Positions 7,273 through 15,486 of a stretch of 33,846 nt of DNA are shown here, piece by piece. Position numbers and translations under genes: made by a program. Positions within the stretch are counted from its first letter, which is position 1. Every line of letters starts with the position of its first letter. This DNA is from Anaerolineales bacterium. GTDB lineage: Bacteria; Chloroflexota; Anaerolineae; Anaerolineales; UBA6663. The notes beneath the pieces are model-generated. The model was not told the DNA's origin and did not search any database. It saw only the letters and a program-made list of their open reading frames with translations. Where the stretch lies: positions 1 through 33,846 of the forward strand of contig JANWXR010000006.1 of the NCBI GenBank assembly GCA_025057205.1. The letters run 5' to 3'.

Positions 7273-8610
7273 TCACAGCTCAACGAAATACGACTCGCAG
7301 GCGCGGTCCACCAAATCCTTGGTCAGCCCCGGCTCCACGCCCAGGTAAGCAGCGATATCCAGGATCTGCTCACAGATGTCGCGCGGGTGATTGGCGCGCA
7401 ACTTGCGGTTGCGCTTGAGATACCACTCTTGAATCAGATAGGCCAAGCCGCGATCATCGTAGGCCACCTTCTTCTGCTCGCACACCCGCCGGAAAATCTC
7501 GCGGAACTCGTCCGGCGTCGGGTCCACAATCTCAATTTTGTGGCGAATACGGCGCAGGAAGGCCTCGTCCACCAAATCCTTCGGCGGCAAGTTAGTAGAG
7601 AAGACCACCAACACCTCGAACGGGATTTCCAGCTTGCGGCCATTCGCCAGATTCAGATAGTCAAGCCGGTTCTCCAGCGGCACGATCCAGCGATTGAGCA
7701 AGTCGCGCGGACGAATCTGCTGGCGACCAAAGTCATCAATTAAGAACATGCCGCCGTTAGCCTTCATCTGGAAAGGCGCTTCGTAATACTTATGGACTTC
7801 ATCGAATTGCAAATCGAGGCCGGCCATCGTCAGCTCACCGCCCACCACCACGAAAGGACGCTTAATCTTGACCCAGCGTGGGTCATATTTGGTGCGGGTT
7901 GTGCTCCCGCCCTCGCCCTCCTCCGTCACCACCTCATGGTTCACACTGTCGAAGACTTTGATGAGCGCGCCGTCCACGTCCACGGCATAGGGGATGAACA
8001 TCTCTTCACCAAGCACCATCTTGCCGATGGCGCGCGCGATGGACGTCTTGCCATTGCCAGGTGGCCCATACAGGAAAAGTGAGGTGCCGGAGTTGACGGC
8101 CGGGCCGATGCGCGCAAACGCCTTCTCGCTAATGACCATGTGCGCCAGGGCTTGGCGCATCACCCGCTGGGTAACGGTCTTGCGCTTGACGGCCTGCTTG
8201 CGGATAGCCTCCAGATAATCGCCAATCGGCACCGGGGCCGGGCCGGCGTATTGGTTGCGCTCCATCGCCTCGCGCGCCCGCCCAATGCCAGCACCGGTGA
8301 TGCCATAAATGTATGAGCCTTCGCCAAAGCCGCCGACGCTCTGCTTTACTTCCACCAGCTTCTCGCGCTTGAGGTACTCCAGCACCTGATCCACCAGGCC
8401 GCTGAACGGCAGGCAAATCATCTCGGCGATGCGGAAGCCGGTCAGGTTACCGCTGTTGTAGAGGATTTTGAGCGCCAACTCGGCCAGGTAATATAGCGTC
8501 AGGCCGGTGTCTTCGATCTTGGAGAGAGGCCGGGGAACGAAAGGCTGCGGCGTGCTGATGGGAATGGTTGACGGCCGGGCCGCAGCAGTCGGCGCCAGAC
8601 GACTGGTCAT
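7273..8610 (-). CDS. AAA+ ATPase with N-terminal winged-helix-like domain
   Basis: 445 residues from the ATG at 8610, which has GGAGAA 8 nt upstream; an upstream in-frame start at 8646 is less likely. Residues about 30-125 are predicted to form a winged-helix-like domain (ALKILYNSGNLTGFRIAEM, then a LVEVKQ wing and GITGAG). The AAA+ core has Walker A GPPGNGKTS (about 182-190), Walker B MFLIDDFG (about 288-295) and sensor 1 FSTN (about 337-340). RRIRHK carries a candidate arginine finger. The C-terminal helical domain includes NHPRDICEQILDIAAYLG. The family resembles MoxR-like or pilus-associated chaperone ATPases, but no partner gene for either lies nearby. The ATPase call is secure; the biological role is unknown. 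Confidence 0.85.
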   Translation of the reverse strand: MTSRLAPTAAARPSTIPISTPQPFVPRPLSKIEDTGLTLYYLAELALKILYNSGNLTGFRIAEMICLPFSGLVDQVLEYLKREKLVEVKQSVGGFGEGSYIYGITGAGIGRAREAMERNQYAGPAPVPIGDYLEAIRKQAVKRKTVTQRVMRQALAHMVISEKAFARIGPAVNSGTSLFLYGPPGNGKTSIARAIGKMVLGEEMFIPYAVDVDGALIKVFDSVNHEVVTEEGEGGSTTRTKYDPRWVKIKRPFVVVGGELTMAGLDLQFDEVHKYYEAPFQMKANGGMFLIDDFGRQQIRPRDLLNRWIVPLENRLDYLNLANGRKLEIPFEVLVVFSTNLPPKDLVDEAFLRRIRHKIEIVDPTPDEFREIFRRVCEQKKVAYDDRGLAYLIQEWYLKRNRKLRANHPRDICEQILDIAAYLGVEPGLTKDLVDRACESYFVEL

Positions 8611-8648
8611 GGAAGTTCTCCGAATGAGCAAATCATGACTTCGCACGG

Positions 8649-8657
8649 ATTATAGCA
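8649..8657 (-). promoter_or_regulatory. Extended -10 promoter of the AAA+ ATPase gene
   Basis: On the minus strand the sequence is TGCTATAAT, a perfect TATAAT with the TGn extension, 38 nt upstream of the ATG at 8610. No -35 match is visible. Confidence 0.6.
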
Positions 8658-8693
8658 TCGAGCCTGACCAGGCCTCGACTAAAATCCCGACGC

Positions 8694-10217
8694 ATGGCTG
8701 CGCGAACTCAGGCTGCGTTCTGGCTAACCGTTGCAGGGCTGTTGGCCGCAACCCTCCTTCGGGCCGGGCCGCTGCGCGATAACCGCTTTCACCCGGACGA
8801 GGCTCTCTATGCCTACTTTGGGCGCCTGATCGCCTCAGATCGTGATCCGCTGCTGGCAAGCGAGGTGGTGGACAAGCCACCGTTGCCACTGTACCTGCAG
8901 GCGCTTAGCTTGAGCATCCTCGGTGGACGCGAGGTCGCCGCCAACGAGCTGGCTGCACGCCTGCCCAACTTCTTCGCCGACTCGGTGAACGTGGCACTGC
9001 TATGTGCGCTGGCGCGGCGGCTCTATGGCCCGAAGACGGCGACGCTGGCGGCCTGGCTATACGCGCTCTCACCGTTCGCCATCCTGTTCGCAGTCACCGT
9101 TTTCATTGACCCGTTGCTGACGGCCTTCGTGATGTGGGGGCTGTGGATGTCCGCTGCCAACCGCCTGCGCCGGGCGGCGCTCGCCCTTGCGTTGGCCCTC
9201 GCCACCAAGCAGACTGCCCTGCTCTTTTTGCCTCTGGCGTTGGCGCTCTCCCTTTCTCCTTCTCTCCCCAACTCTCCCGCTCAAGCACTCAAGCGCCTGC
9301 TTCACAACTTCCTTCCATTTGCCATCGCGCTTGGCCTAACCGCCCTCCTCCTCTTCGGCTGGGATACGCTCCGCTTGAGCCTCGGCGCGCCGATCGGCTT
9401 CTGGGCACAGGGCTATGCCGACAACGCGCCCAACCGCCTTATCCGCTCCGGGGAAGTGCTGCCACGCGCCTTCGCCTGGCTCGACCTGCTGAGTTACTTC
9501 ACCGCGTCGCCCCTTCTCAACATCACATTTGCAGTCGGCCTGCCTGTCTTGCTCGTCATTAGTTTTCGCCGTCGCTCCCTTCCCACCCTCTTTGACTTAA
9601 TCACTACTTTCTACTTGCTCATCTACCTCTCTGCCTACTGGCTCCTCGCTTTCAACGTCTGGGATCGGTACCTCGTCCCCGTCCTCCCGCTGGCTCTTCT
9701 GCTCCTCGCCCGCACCCTCGAGTGCCTCACTGAACTCCTTCAGCACTTCATTGGTCAGCGCGCGCTTCATTGGTTGCCCTACCCCACTTTCTACTTTCTA
9801 CTTCCTACTTCCTTCTTCCTTCTCTTGCTTTCCTCTGCCCTCACCGCTACACGCTCCGGCTACCCCATCGGCGGCGACCACGGGGCGTATGACGGCATTG
9901 ACGATGTGGCACGCTATCTGAACACGCTGCCGGAGGGAACGGTGCTCTACGACTTCTGGCTATCGTGGCAATGGCGATTTTATCTGTTCGATGGGCCGGC
10001 CTACGTGGCCTGGATGCCGACACCGGAGGCGCTGGAGACCGACCTGCGCGCCTTTGGCCGGACTTCGCCACGCTACCTGGTCGCGCCGAGTTGGGAGTCG
10101 ATAGCGGAAACACAGGCCGCCGTTGCGCAGGCCGGCTTCACCCTGCGCCCCGTTTACGAAGCACACCGGCGCGACGGCTCGCGTTCGTTCGTGGTGTACC
10201 GGGTGGAAGGGCGCTAA
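8694..10217 (+). CDS. Membrane glycosyltransferase, GT39/ArnT-like family
   Basis: A 507-residue polytopic protein with about ten to eleven hydrophobic segments and a soluble C-terminal domain after about residue 390. Near the N-terminus the first extracytoplasmic loop has the acidic motif HPDE (33-36). It is followed by DKPPLPLYLQALS and a LAARLPNF segment, the pattern of dolichyl/undecaprenyl-phosphate sugar transferases of the GT-C fold. Such enzymes move a sugar from a polyprenyl-phosphate donor to protein, lipid A or cell-wall glycans outside the membrane. The exact acceptor cannot be told. The gene diverges from the AAA+ ATPase, has no visible Shine-Dalgarno, and its end overlaps the convergent Uma2 gene by 4 nt. 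Confidence 0.82.
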   Translation: MAARTQAAFWLTVAGLLAATLLRAGPLRDNRFHPDEALYAYFGRLIASDRDPLLASEVVDKPPLPLYLQALSLSILGGREVAANELAARLPNFFADSVNVALLCALARRLYGPKTATLAAWLYALSPFAILFAVTVFIDPLLTAFVMWGLWMSAANRLRRAALALALALATKQTALLFLPLALALSLSPSLPNSPAQALKRLLHNFLPFAIALGLTALLLFGWDTLRLSLGAPIGFWAQGYADNAPNRLIRSGEVLPRAFAWLDLLSYFTASPLLNITFAVGLPVLLVISFRRRSLPTLFDLITTFYLLIYLSAYWLLAFNVWDRYLVPVLPLALLLLARTLECLTELLQHFIGQRALHWLPYPTFYFLLPTSFFLLLLSSALTATRSGYPIGGDHGAYDGIDDVARYLNTLPEGTVLYDFWLSWQWRFYLFDGPAYVAWMPTPEALETDLRAFGRTSPRYLVAPSWESIAETQAAVAQAGFTLRPVYEAHRRDGSRSFVVYRVEGR

Positions 10218-10783
10218 TCTTCAAACAATTGGGCTACGGGCACGCTGAAGCCCGGCAGGACGTCGTCGCCGGTCAGGTGATCGGCTTCGCCGAACTCGCG
10301 CACGTCGGTGAGCGCGCGATAGACATAGACCGTCCGGCTGACCGGGTCGGCAATCCACACCAACTTCACGCCGATGGCGAAATACTCGCGCAGCTTCTGA
10401 GTGACTTCGCTCCAGGGGTCGTCCGGCGAAAGAATCTCGACGATCAGCTCGGGCGCAATATCGAGGAAGCCACGCTTCTTTTGGCGCTGCGCCAATCGCT
10501 CATAGGAAATGAAAGCGGCATCCACGCCACGCACGGTATCCGGATTGCGGCGCGTGTAGATGCCGACTTCGCCGACCACGACTCTGCCTAGCCGGCGTTG
10601 CCTAACAAAGGTTTTGAGATGCTCAAAGAAATTACCTTCGTAATGACCATGCTCAAAGCCTGTTGGCTTTATCGGCACAATCCTCCCTTCGACCAATTCG
10701 CACGGCCCGATGTCGCCCATGGCCAGCAACTGATCGCCGGTGATCGGGGCTTCCGTTACAGCATCTGCTGGTTGCGTCGCCAT
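10214..10783 (-). CDS. Uma2 family protein (PD-(D/E)XK nuclease fold, DUF820), copy 1
   Basis: 189 residues from the ATG at 10783. The N-terminal part has GPCELVEGRIVPI and the conserved core reads TVRGVDAAFIS, APELIVEILSPDD and YFAIGVKLVWIADPVSRTV. The VDAAF Asp, the ELIVE Glu and the following VWIADP strand are the usual Uma2 catalytic core. The family is very abundant in Cyanobacteria, Chloroflexota and Deinococcota, usually in many copies; its function is not established. A longer upstream extension of the frame overlaps the aminotransferase end and was discarded. A second, divergent copy lies at 12262-12891. Confidence 0.88.
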   Translation of the reverse strand: MATQPADAVTEAPITGDQLLAMGDIGPCELVEGRIVPIKPTGFEHGHYEGNFFEHLKTFVRQRRLGRVVVGEVGIYTRRNPDTVRGVDAAFISYERLAQRQKKRGFLDIAPELIVEILSPDDPWSEVTQKLREYFAIGVKLVWIADPVSRTVYVYRALTDVREFGEADHLTGDDVLPGFSVPVAQLFED

Positions 10784-10848
10784 CGTCGCGTATCCCGTCT
10801 GCCGAGCGATTATGGCAACGGCGCTCAATCGCTTTTGCTTCCCGGTTC

Positions 10849-12216
10849 CTAGTCCCTGACGGCTTCGTCCGCAATCGCCAGCGCCTCGTTGATGATTTCG
10901 AAGACCTCGCGCAGCTCGGCCTCGGTGACGCACAGCGGTGGGTTGGTGTGTAGCAGGTTGCGCCAGGTGAAAGCGTACACGCCCTTCTCCTTCAGGAACG
11001 CGACGAGTTTGGTCATCTCCGGCCCGCCGCCGGTGTAGGGCGCTATCGGCTCCTTGGTCTTGCGATTCTTTACCAGCTCGATGCAGCCGAACAGGCCGAT
11101 GTGACGCACATCGCCCACCGACGGATGTTCGGCTTTCAGGTCCTCCAACAATTCGCCCATCACCTTTCCCATGCGCCGGCTGTTGCCCACCAGGTCATCT
11201 TCCTTAAGCACGCGCAGGTTGGCGACGGCGGCGGCCAAACACATCGGGTGAGCGCTGTACGTCAGGCCGCCGTAGAAGACGTTGTTCTCGAAGTAGTCGG
11301 CGACGCGCCGGTTGATGGCCACCGCGCCGAGAGGCAGGTAGGCCGAGGTTAGGCCCTTAGCCATCGTCATGATGTCGGGCACGACCTTCCAGTGGTCTAC
11401 CGCAAACCACGCGCCGGTGCGGCCCAGGCCGGTCATCACCTCATCGCAAATCAGCAGGATGCCGTACCGGTCGCAAATCTCGCGCAGGCCCTGCAGGTAA
11501 CCGTCCGGCGGGACGATGATACCGTTGGTGCCCGTCACCGGCTCGATGAAGATGGCGGCAACGGTGTGCGGGCCTTCGTACATCAGCACTTCCTCAACCT
11601 GGTCGAGGCATTTGCGCACGAAGACCTCATCGCTGTCGCCCTCGCGGTAGAGCGGGCTACGGTACTTGTACGGGTCAAAGATATGGATGACGCCGGGGAT
11701 GCCCGGCTCGTTGGCCCAGCGGCGCTGGTCGCCCGTGAGCGTGATGGCGCCCGCCGTCGCGCCGTGATAGGAGCGGTAGCGGGCGATGATCTTTTGCCGG
11801 CCCGTGACGGCGCGCGCCATGCGGATGGCGTTCTCGTTGGCCTCCGCGCCGCCCAGCACGAAGAAAAACTTCTTCAGGCCGTCCGGTGTGACTGAGGCCA
11901 GCTCGCGCCCCAGCTCGGCGCGCACCTGAGTGGCCATGCTCGGCCCGGCGTAGGCCAGCGTCTCGGCCTGCTGCTGAATGGCGCGGATGACGCGCTCGTC
12001 GCCGTAGCCGATGTTGACGCACATCAGTTGCGAGTTCAGGTCGAAGTAACGCTTGCCGTTGGCGTCCCAGAAGTACACACCTTTGGCGCGGGTCATCGGG
12101 ATCGGGTTCACCGCCCCCTGCGCCGACCAGGAGAAGAAAGTGTGCTCCTTTGTCAGGGCGACCATTTCTTCGGCGGTCATTGTTACAGTGGTGGTGTCGA
12201 ATGTTGTGTCGGTCAT
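10849..12216 (-). CDS. Class III (PLP-dependent) aminotransferase
   Basis: 455 residues from the ATG at 12216. The earlier start at 12252 only adds 12 unconserved residues. Class III signatures are present: SYHGATAGA for PLP phosphate contacts, ICDEVMTGLGRTGAWF with Asp at about 258, and the PLP-binding Lys at about 287 in MAKGLTSAYLPLGA. GGLTYSAHPMCLAAA and the C-terminal NPPLCVTEAELREVF are also typical. Close relatives act on omega-amino acids such as taurine or beta-alanine, yielding aldehydes; the actual donor is not readable. No Shine-Dalgarno is visible. It lies downstream of an aldehyde:ferredoxin oxidoreductase and a Uma2 gene on the same strand, which suggests a transamination-plus-aldehyde-oxidation pathway (inference). 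Confidence 0.92.
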   Translation of the reverse strand: MTDTTFDTTTVTMTAEEMVALTKEHTFFSWSAQGAVNPIPMTRAKGVYFWDANGKRYFDLNSQLMCVNIGYGDERVIRAIQQQAETLAYAGPSMATQVRAELGRELASVTPDGLKKFFFVLGGAEANENAIRMARAVTGRQKIIARYRSYHGATAGAITLTGDQRRWANEPGIPGVIHIFDPYKYRSPLYREGDSDEVFVRKCLDQVEEVLMYEGPHTVAAIFIEPVTGTNGIIVPPDGYLQGLREICDRYGILLICDEVMTGLGRTGAWFAVDHWKVVPDIMTMAKGLTSAYLPLGAVAINRRVADYFENNVFYGGLTYSAHPMCLAAAVANLRVLKEDDLVGNSRRMGKVMGELLEDLKAEHPSVGDVRHIGLFGCIELVKNRKTKEPIAPYTGGGPEMTKLVAFLKEKGVYAFTWRNLLHTNPPLCVTEAELREVFEIINEALAIADEAVRD

Positions 12217-12261
12217 AGGATTGTGGGAAAGGAGGGAAACAAGGGAAAACAAGGAAACTTA

Positions 12262-12891
12262 TTACCGTCGCGCCGCATCGAACACGGCGGCCACGTCCAC
12301 GGCGAAGCCCGGCAGGGTGGCAGAGGTGGCCTGCTCGCCACGCCCGAACTCGCCGTGCGTCCGATAGGCAGCCCCCTCGAGCACCAGGACGGTGATGCGT
12401 TCGGTGGCCGGGTCAACAATCCAGTATTCCGGGATGCGGCCTTCGGCATAGTCGCGCCGCTTTCGCTCGAAATCGCGCATCCGCGATTCATCATCATCGC
12501 TGACCACTTCCATCACCAAATCGGCACCGATCCAGAACTCATTACCCAGGCGATCCGAATGCTCTGCACGCATGAAGACGATATCCGGCTCGCGATACTT
12601 TTCGGGGCGAATCTGAACGCGCAGCGGCGCGAACATGACCTCCCCCAACTGCCTGGAGAACACAAACGCTTCCAGAGCGCGAAGCAGGAAACGGACGATT
12701 CTCTGATGAGTATAAGTCGGCATGGGCAGCACTTCCACGTAGCCGTCGGTGTATTCTACATGGCGGTTCGGGCGGAGGGCCATGTAGTCCGCTTCGCTCC
12801 ACGCCCCCTGATACGGATAGAGATAGGCGATTTCCCACGTCGGGGTCAGAGCCGACTCTTTCAATTTCCCGGCAGGAGGTTTCTTTTCCAT
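12262..12891 (-). CDS. Uma2 family protein (PD-(D/E)XK nuclease fold, DUF820), copy 2
   Basis: 209 residues from the ATG at 12891. Core motifs are HVEYTDGYVEVLPMPT, YREPDIVFMRAEH with the catalytic-type Asp, ADLVMEVVSDDD with the Glu, and GRIPEYWIVDPATERITVL. It is slightly longer than copy 1 and clearly divergent from it, so it is not a recent duplication. It starts 15 nt after the aldehyde oxidoreductase stop and is probably co-transcribed with it. The nuclease activity is only inferred from the fold. Confidence 0.9.
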   Translation of the reverse strand: MEKKPPAGKLKESALTPTWEIAYLYPYQGAWSEADYMALRPNRHVEYTDGYVEVLPMPTYTHQRIVRFLLRALEAFVFSRQLGEVMFAPLRVQIRPEKYREPDIVFMRAEHSDRLGNEFWIGADLVMEVVSDDDESRMRDFERKRRDYAEGRIPEYWIVDPATERITVLVLEGAAYRTHGEFGRGEQATSATLPGFAVDVAAVFDAARR

Positions 12892-12906
12892 ATCTATCTC
12901 GTGCGC

Positions 12907-14778
12907 TCAATCCGCCACCGGCATCGGTGCCGCCTCTGTCGGCACGCCGTCCTCGTCCCAGCCACGCAAGGCATAGTAGCGCGGCAACATCAGGTCCATA
13001 TCCGGCAGCACACCCGCTGCGCTGCCGGTCGGGCGCGGCTCGAATTGCAGACGGTAAGGCAGTACATCATCCTTGCGCCGTATGCCAAAGGCGACATTGA
13101 TCCGGCGCTTGTAGTTGAAAAGGCGCGCCCCGGTGTCGAGCACGTCCTGAGCCGTCCAGTTCCAGCCCAGGGCTTTATTGAACAGCTCGGCGGTCTGTGC
13201 CGGGGTGAACGAACCTTTGATGATGAACTTACACAGGCCGCCGGGGTTGTACACGCTCATGTAATCTTGGAAGGCGATGGCGGTCTCGGCGCCGAGGGAG
13301 GAGTCAAAGCGGCGGCGTTCCACCCACTCCTGCGCGTCGCCCTCCTGCCAGCCCGGCCACTCGATGCCCACGCCGCGCCAGTAGGAGATGGCCTCCAGAT
13401 GGCACGCGCCCCGGTTGGCGGTGGCGTAGTTGGCGGCCATGCTGACGAATCCGCGCGGGTCGTGATAAGGCACTTCCAGCCCCTTAACATGGACGGCGAA
13501 CTTCTCGCTGCCCTGCCCGATCTTCGCGGCGGCGGCACGCACGCCCTCGGCCAGCAAATCACCGATATCCAATCTCAGCGCGATTTTGTGAATCATCGCG
13601 ATAATGGCATCGGCATCCCCCCACTTCAACTCGATGCCGCCGGTGTCGCGTGAGGTAATCAGCCCTTTCTCGTAGCACTCGAAGGCAAAGGCCAGGACGC
13701 TGCTGGTGGAAATCGTGTCGAGCGCGTAACGGTTGCACAGATCGTTCATCGCGGCGATGGCGTTCAAGTCGTCGCATTGCAGGTTGGAGCCGAAGCCGCA
13801 CAGTGTCTCGTACTCTGGCCCCTCACCGTACACGCCGGCGTACTTTCCGTCCTTCACCTCCACGGCCTTGCCGCAACCGATAGGGCAGGCGTGGCAGTAG
13901 GTGTGCTTGACGAAGATGGTCTCGGCGATGGCTTTGCCGCTGGTCTTGATGGTGCCCTCCAGCCAGTTGCCGCCGCGCCAGTTCAGGATGGCGTTGTCGC
14001 CGAACTTGTCGGTAGTCGGATGGCCGCCCGCCGTGCCGACGAGGTGCAGCGCCTCCGCCGGACCGTGGCTCATGATGTATTTGTTGGACTCCTTCACCGT
14101 AGCGTGGAATCCCTTCGCATCGGCATACTGAGGCTTCTCCTTTCCGCGAACGACGATGGCCTTCAGCCTCTTCGATCCCATCAGCGCGCCCATGCCGCCG
14201 CGCGCCGCCATGCGCGTATGCGGTTGCCCACCGGTCGCAACGCCGGCCAGCTTCACCAGCTTCTCGCCCGCCTGCCCAATGGACGCGCAACGCGCCTTCT
14301 CGTCGGTCTCGGCCAGCAGCGTCGCGTGCGTCTCGAACTGGTCTTTGCCCCAGACGTGGGAGGCGTCGCGGAACTCCACTCGGTCGCCGTTGATCCAGAG
14401 ATAGGTGGGCGACTCGCAGCGGCCTGTCAGGATGATGCCGTCCCAGCCGGCGAAGCGCAGCTCCGCGCCCCAGTGCCCGCCGAGGTTGGCCTCGTTCCAG
14501 ATGCCGGTGAGCGGCGAGCGCCCGCACCACGACGAGCGGCAACCCGTGGGCGCAAAGGTGCCGGAGAGCAAGCCGTTCATGACGATGAGCGGGTTGCGCG
14601 GGTCGAAGACATCCACGGCGGGGTCAATCAGGTCGCGGAACTCTTCGTAGTAGATTTTTGCCGCCAGTCCAGATCCGAGCAGAAAGGCCCGAACTTCGGC
14701 TTCCTGAACAGGTCGCACGTTAACCATGCGCGTGGTGAGGTCAACGTGAAGAAGCTTGCCAGCATAAACGTTGGGCAT
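12907..14778 (-). CDS. Aldehyde:ferredoxin oxidoreductase (tungstopterin enzyme)
   Basis: A 623-residue cytoplasmic enzyme that oxidises aldehydes to carboxylic acids and reduces ferredoxin. The N-terminal AOR domain begins GKLLHVDLTTRMV. The pterin-binding motif HTRMAARGGMGALMGSKRLK spans about residues 187-206. The [4Fe-4S] ligands are C295, C298 and C302 in YCHACPIGC and the fourth, C515, in NPGGLCKF. The length matches the AOR family (about 600-620). The enzyme needs tungsten and is oxygen-sensitive in characterised members, so its presence points to an anaerobic or microaerobic lifestyle. It is followed by Uma2 and the class III aminotransferase. No Shine-Dalgarno lies before the ATG. 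Confidence 0.95.
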   Translation of the reverse strand: MPNVYAGKLLHVDLTTRMVNVRPVQEAEVRAFLLGSGLAAKIYYEEFRDLIDPAVDVFDPRNPLIVMNGLLSGTFAPTGCRSSWCGRSPLTGIWNEANLGGHWGAELRFAGWDGIILTGRCESPTYLWINGDRVEFRDASHVWGKDQFETHATLLAETDEKARCASIGQAGEKLVKLAGVATGGQPHTRMAARGGMGALMGSKRLKAIVVRGKEKPQYADAKGFHATVKESNKYIMSHGPAEALHLVGTAGGHPTTDKFGDNAILNWRGGNWLEGTIKTSGKAIAETIFVKHTYCHACPIGCGKAVEVKDGKYAGVYGEGPEYETLCGFGSNLQCDDLNAIAAMNDLCNRYALDTISTSSVLAFAFECYEKGLITSRDTGGIELKWGDADAIIAMIHKIALRLDIGDLLAEGVRAAAAKIGQGSEKFAVHVKGLEVPYHDPRGFVSMAANYATANRGACHLEAISYWRGVGIEWPGWQEGDAQEWVERRRFDSSLGAETAIAFQDYMSVYNPGGLCKFIIKGSFTPAQTAELFNKALGWNWTAQDVLDTGARLFNYKRRINVAFGIRRKDDVLPYRLQFEPRPTGSAAGVLPDMDLMLPRYYALRGWDEDGVPTEAAPMPVAD

Positions 14779-14852
14779 GGGCGTCTTGGCAAAAATAGGG
14801 TGTAACGTTTTGAACGAGGAGAGTGTAATCGAGGCGTGGAGGGCGCGTCAAC

Positions 14853-15155
14853 TTACGGTGGGAAGTGCAACGAGCCGGCCACTGGCAGGACCGGGAGCCA
14901 GGGCAGCCAGACGCAACCCGGACCGCGCAGCACGATCATGGAACTTAATTCGGGCACTAGCCAACGCAACACTACCCCATGCTGACCCGCGGGCGCATTG
15001 ACACAGGCGACAACGCGATAGCCCAGGGGCAGCCTGGCGGTTGGCAGCCAGCCCTGCAACAGACCGAACAGCGCCATGCTCAACAGACATCCGGTCACGG
15101 TCGCTGCGAGCAGGCATCCCGTCACAAAGCGCCGGCGCTCCACGGAGCAACCCAC
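14853..15155 (-). CDS. Candidate small secreted or membrane-anchored protein, Pro/Trp-rich tail
   Basis: 100 residues if the GTG at 15155 is used, although no good ribosome binding site precedes it and internal starts are possible. A hydrophobic segment near residues 12-36 (VTGCLLAATVTGCLLSMALF) is preceded by Arg residues, like a signal anchor. The rest contains a Cys pair and ends with GPGCVWLPWLPVLPVAG. Its layout (hydrophobic leader, two cysteines, Pro/Trp-rich end) resembles the neighbouring candidate at 15175-15463, so the two could be distant paralogues. No family is recognised, and it may not be a gene. Confidence 0.3.
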   Translation of the reverse strand: MGCSVERRRFVTGCLLAATVTGCLLSMALFGLLQGWLPTARLPLGYRVVACVNAPAGQHGVVLRWLVPELSSMIVLRGPGCVWLPWLPVLPVAGSLHFPP

Positions 15156-15174
15156 GGCAGGCGAATGATGCGCC

Positions 15175-15463
15175 CTAGCTCACCAGCCACGGCGGCCAGG
15201 GAACGGGCGCGCAGAGCGCGTAGGGCGTGGCGTACGCGGCAGCGGGCGCCGGGCTGTACAGCGGCACTTTGGAGTTCCACCACAGCCCAACGCTGCCGTT
15301 GCGCGCCCAGACGCACATCGGCGTCACAGAACCGTTGGCCTCGTCGAGCTGCGCGGCCAACACCTGCGAGGCGACGGCCAGCAGGGCGCAGGCCAGGCAG
15401 AGCGAGAGCAAAGGGGGCAATGATCAGAACGTAAGCCGGAGTGTGCGCAATGGTGGGTTGCAT
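15175..15463 (-). CDS. Candidate small secreted protein, frame split at a C5 run
   Basis: An ATG at 15463 has AAAGGTG 7 nt upstream and reads MQPTIAHTPAYVLIIAP before going into a shadow-like frame. If one base of the CCCCC run near 15418 is removed, it joins the frame at 15175-15420. That frame continues as LLSLCLACALLAVASQVLA followed by AQLDEANGS. The joined product would be about 95 residues with a textbook signal peptide and an ALA-type cleavage site. The mature part has two cysteines, several Trp residues and ends in PYALCAPVPWPPWLVS. The indel may be real or an assembly error. No family is recognised. Confidence 0.4.
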
Positions 15464-15486
15464 CCCGACACCTTTCGCTATGCAGT

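Noticed and set aside
10784-10933. N-terminal extension of the first Uma2 protein
   Set aside because: It overlaps the end of the aminotransferase gene and is Arg-rich without conservation; the ATG at 10783 fits the family.
12228-12262. Possible further heptamer array (GGGAAAC/AAGGGAA-like)
   Set aside because: The period is 9-10 nt and irregular, so it does not fit the 7-nt pattern.
12028-13653. Long plus-strand open frame (541 codons)
   Set aside because: It lies opposite the aldehyde oxidoreductase, Uma2 and aminotransferase genes and has no family features; a high-GC shadow.
13777-14805. Plus-strand open frame of 342 codons
   Set aside because: Antisense to the aldehyde:ferredoxin oxidoreductase with no recognisable motifs.
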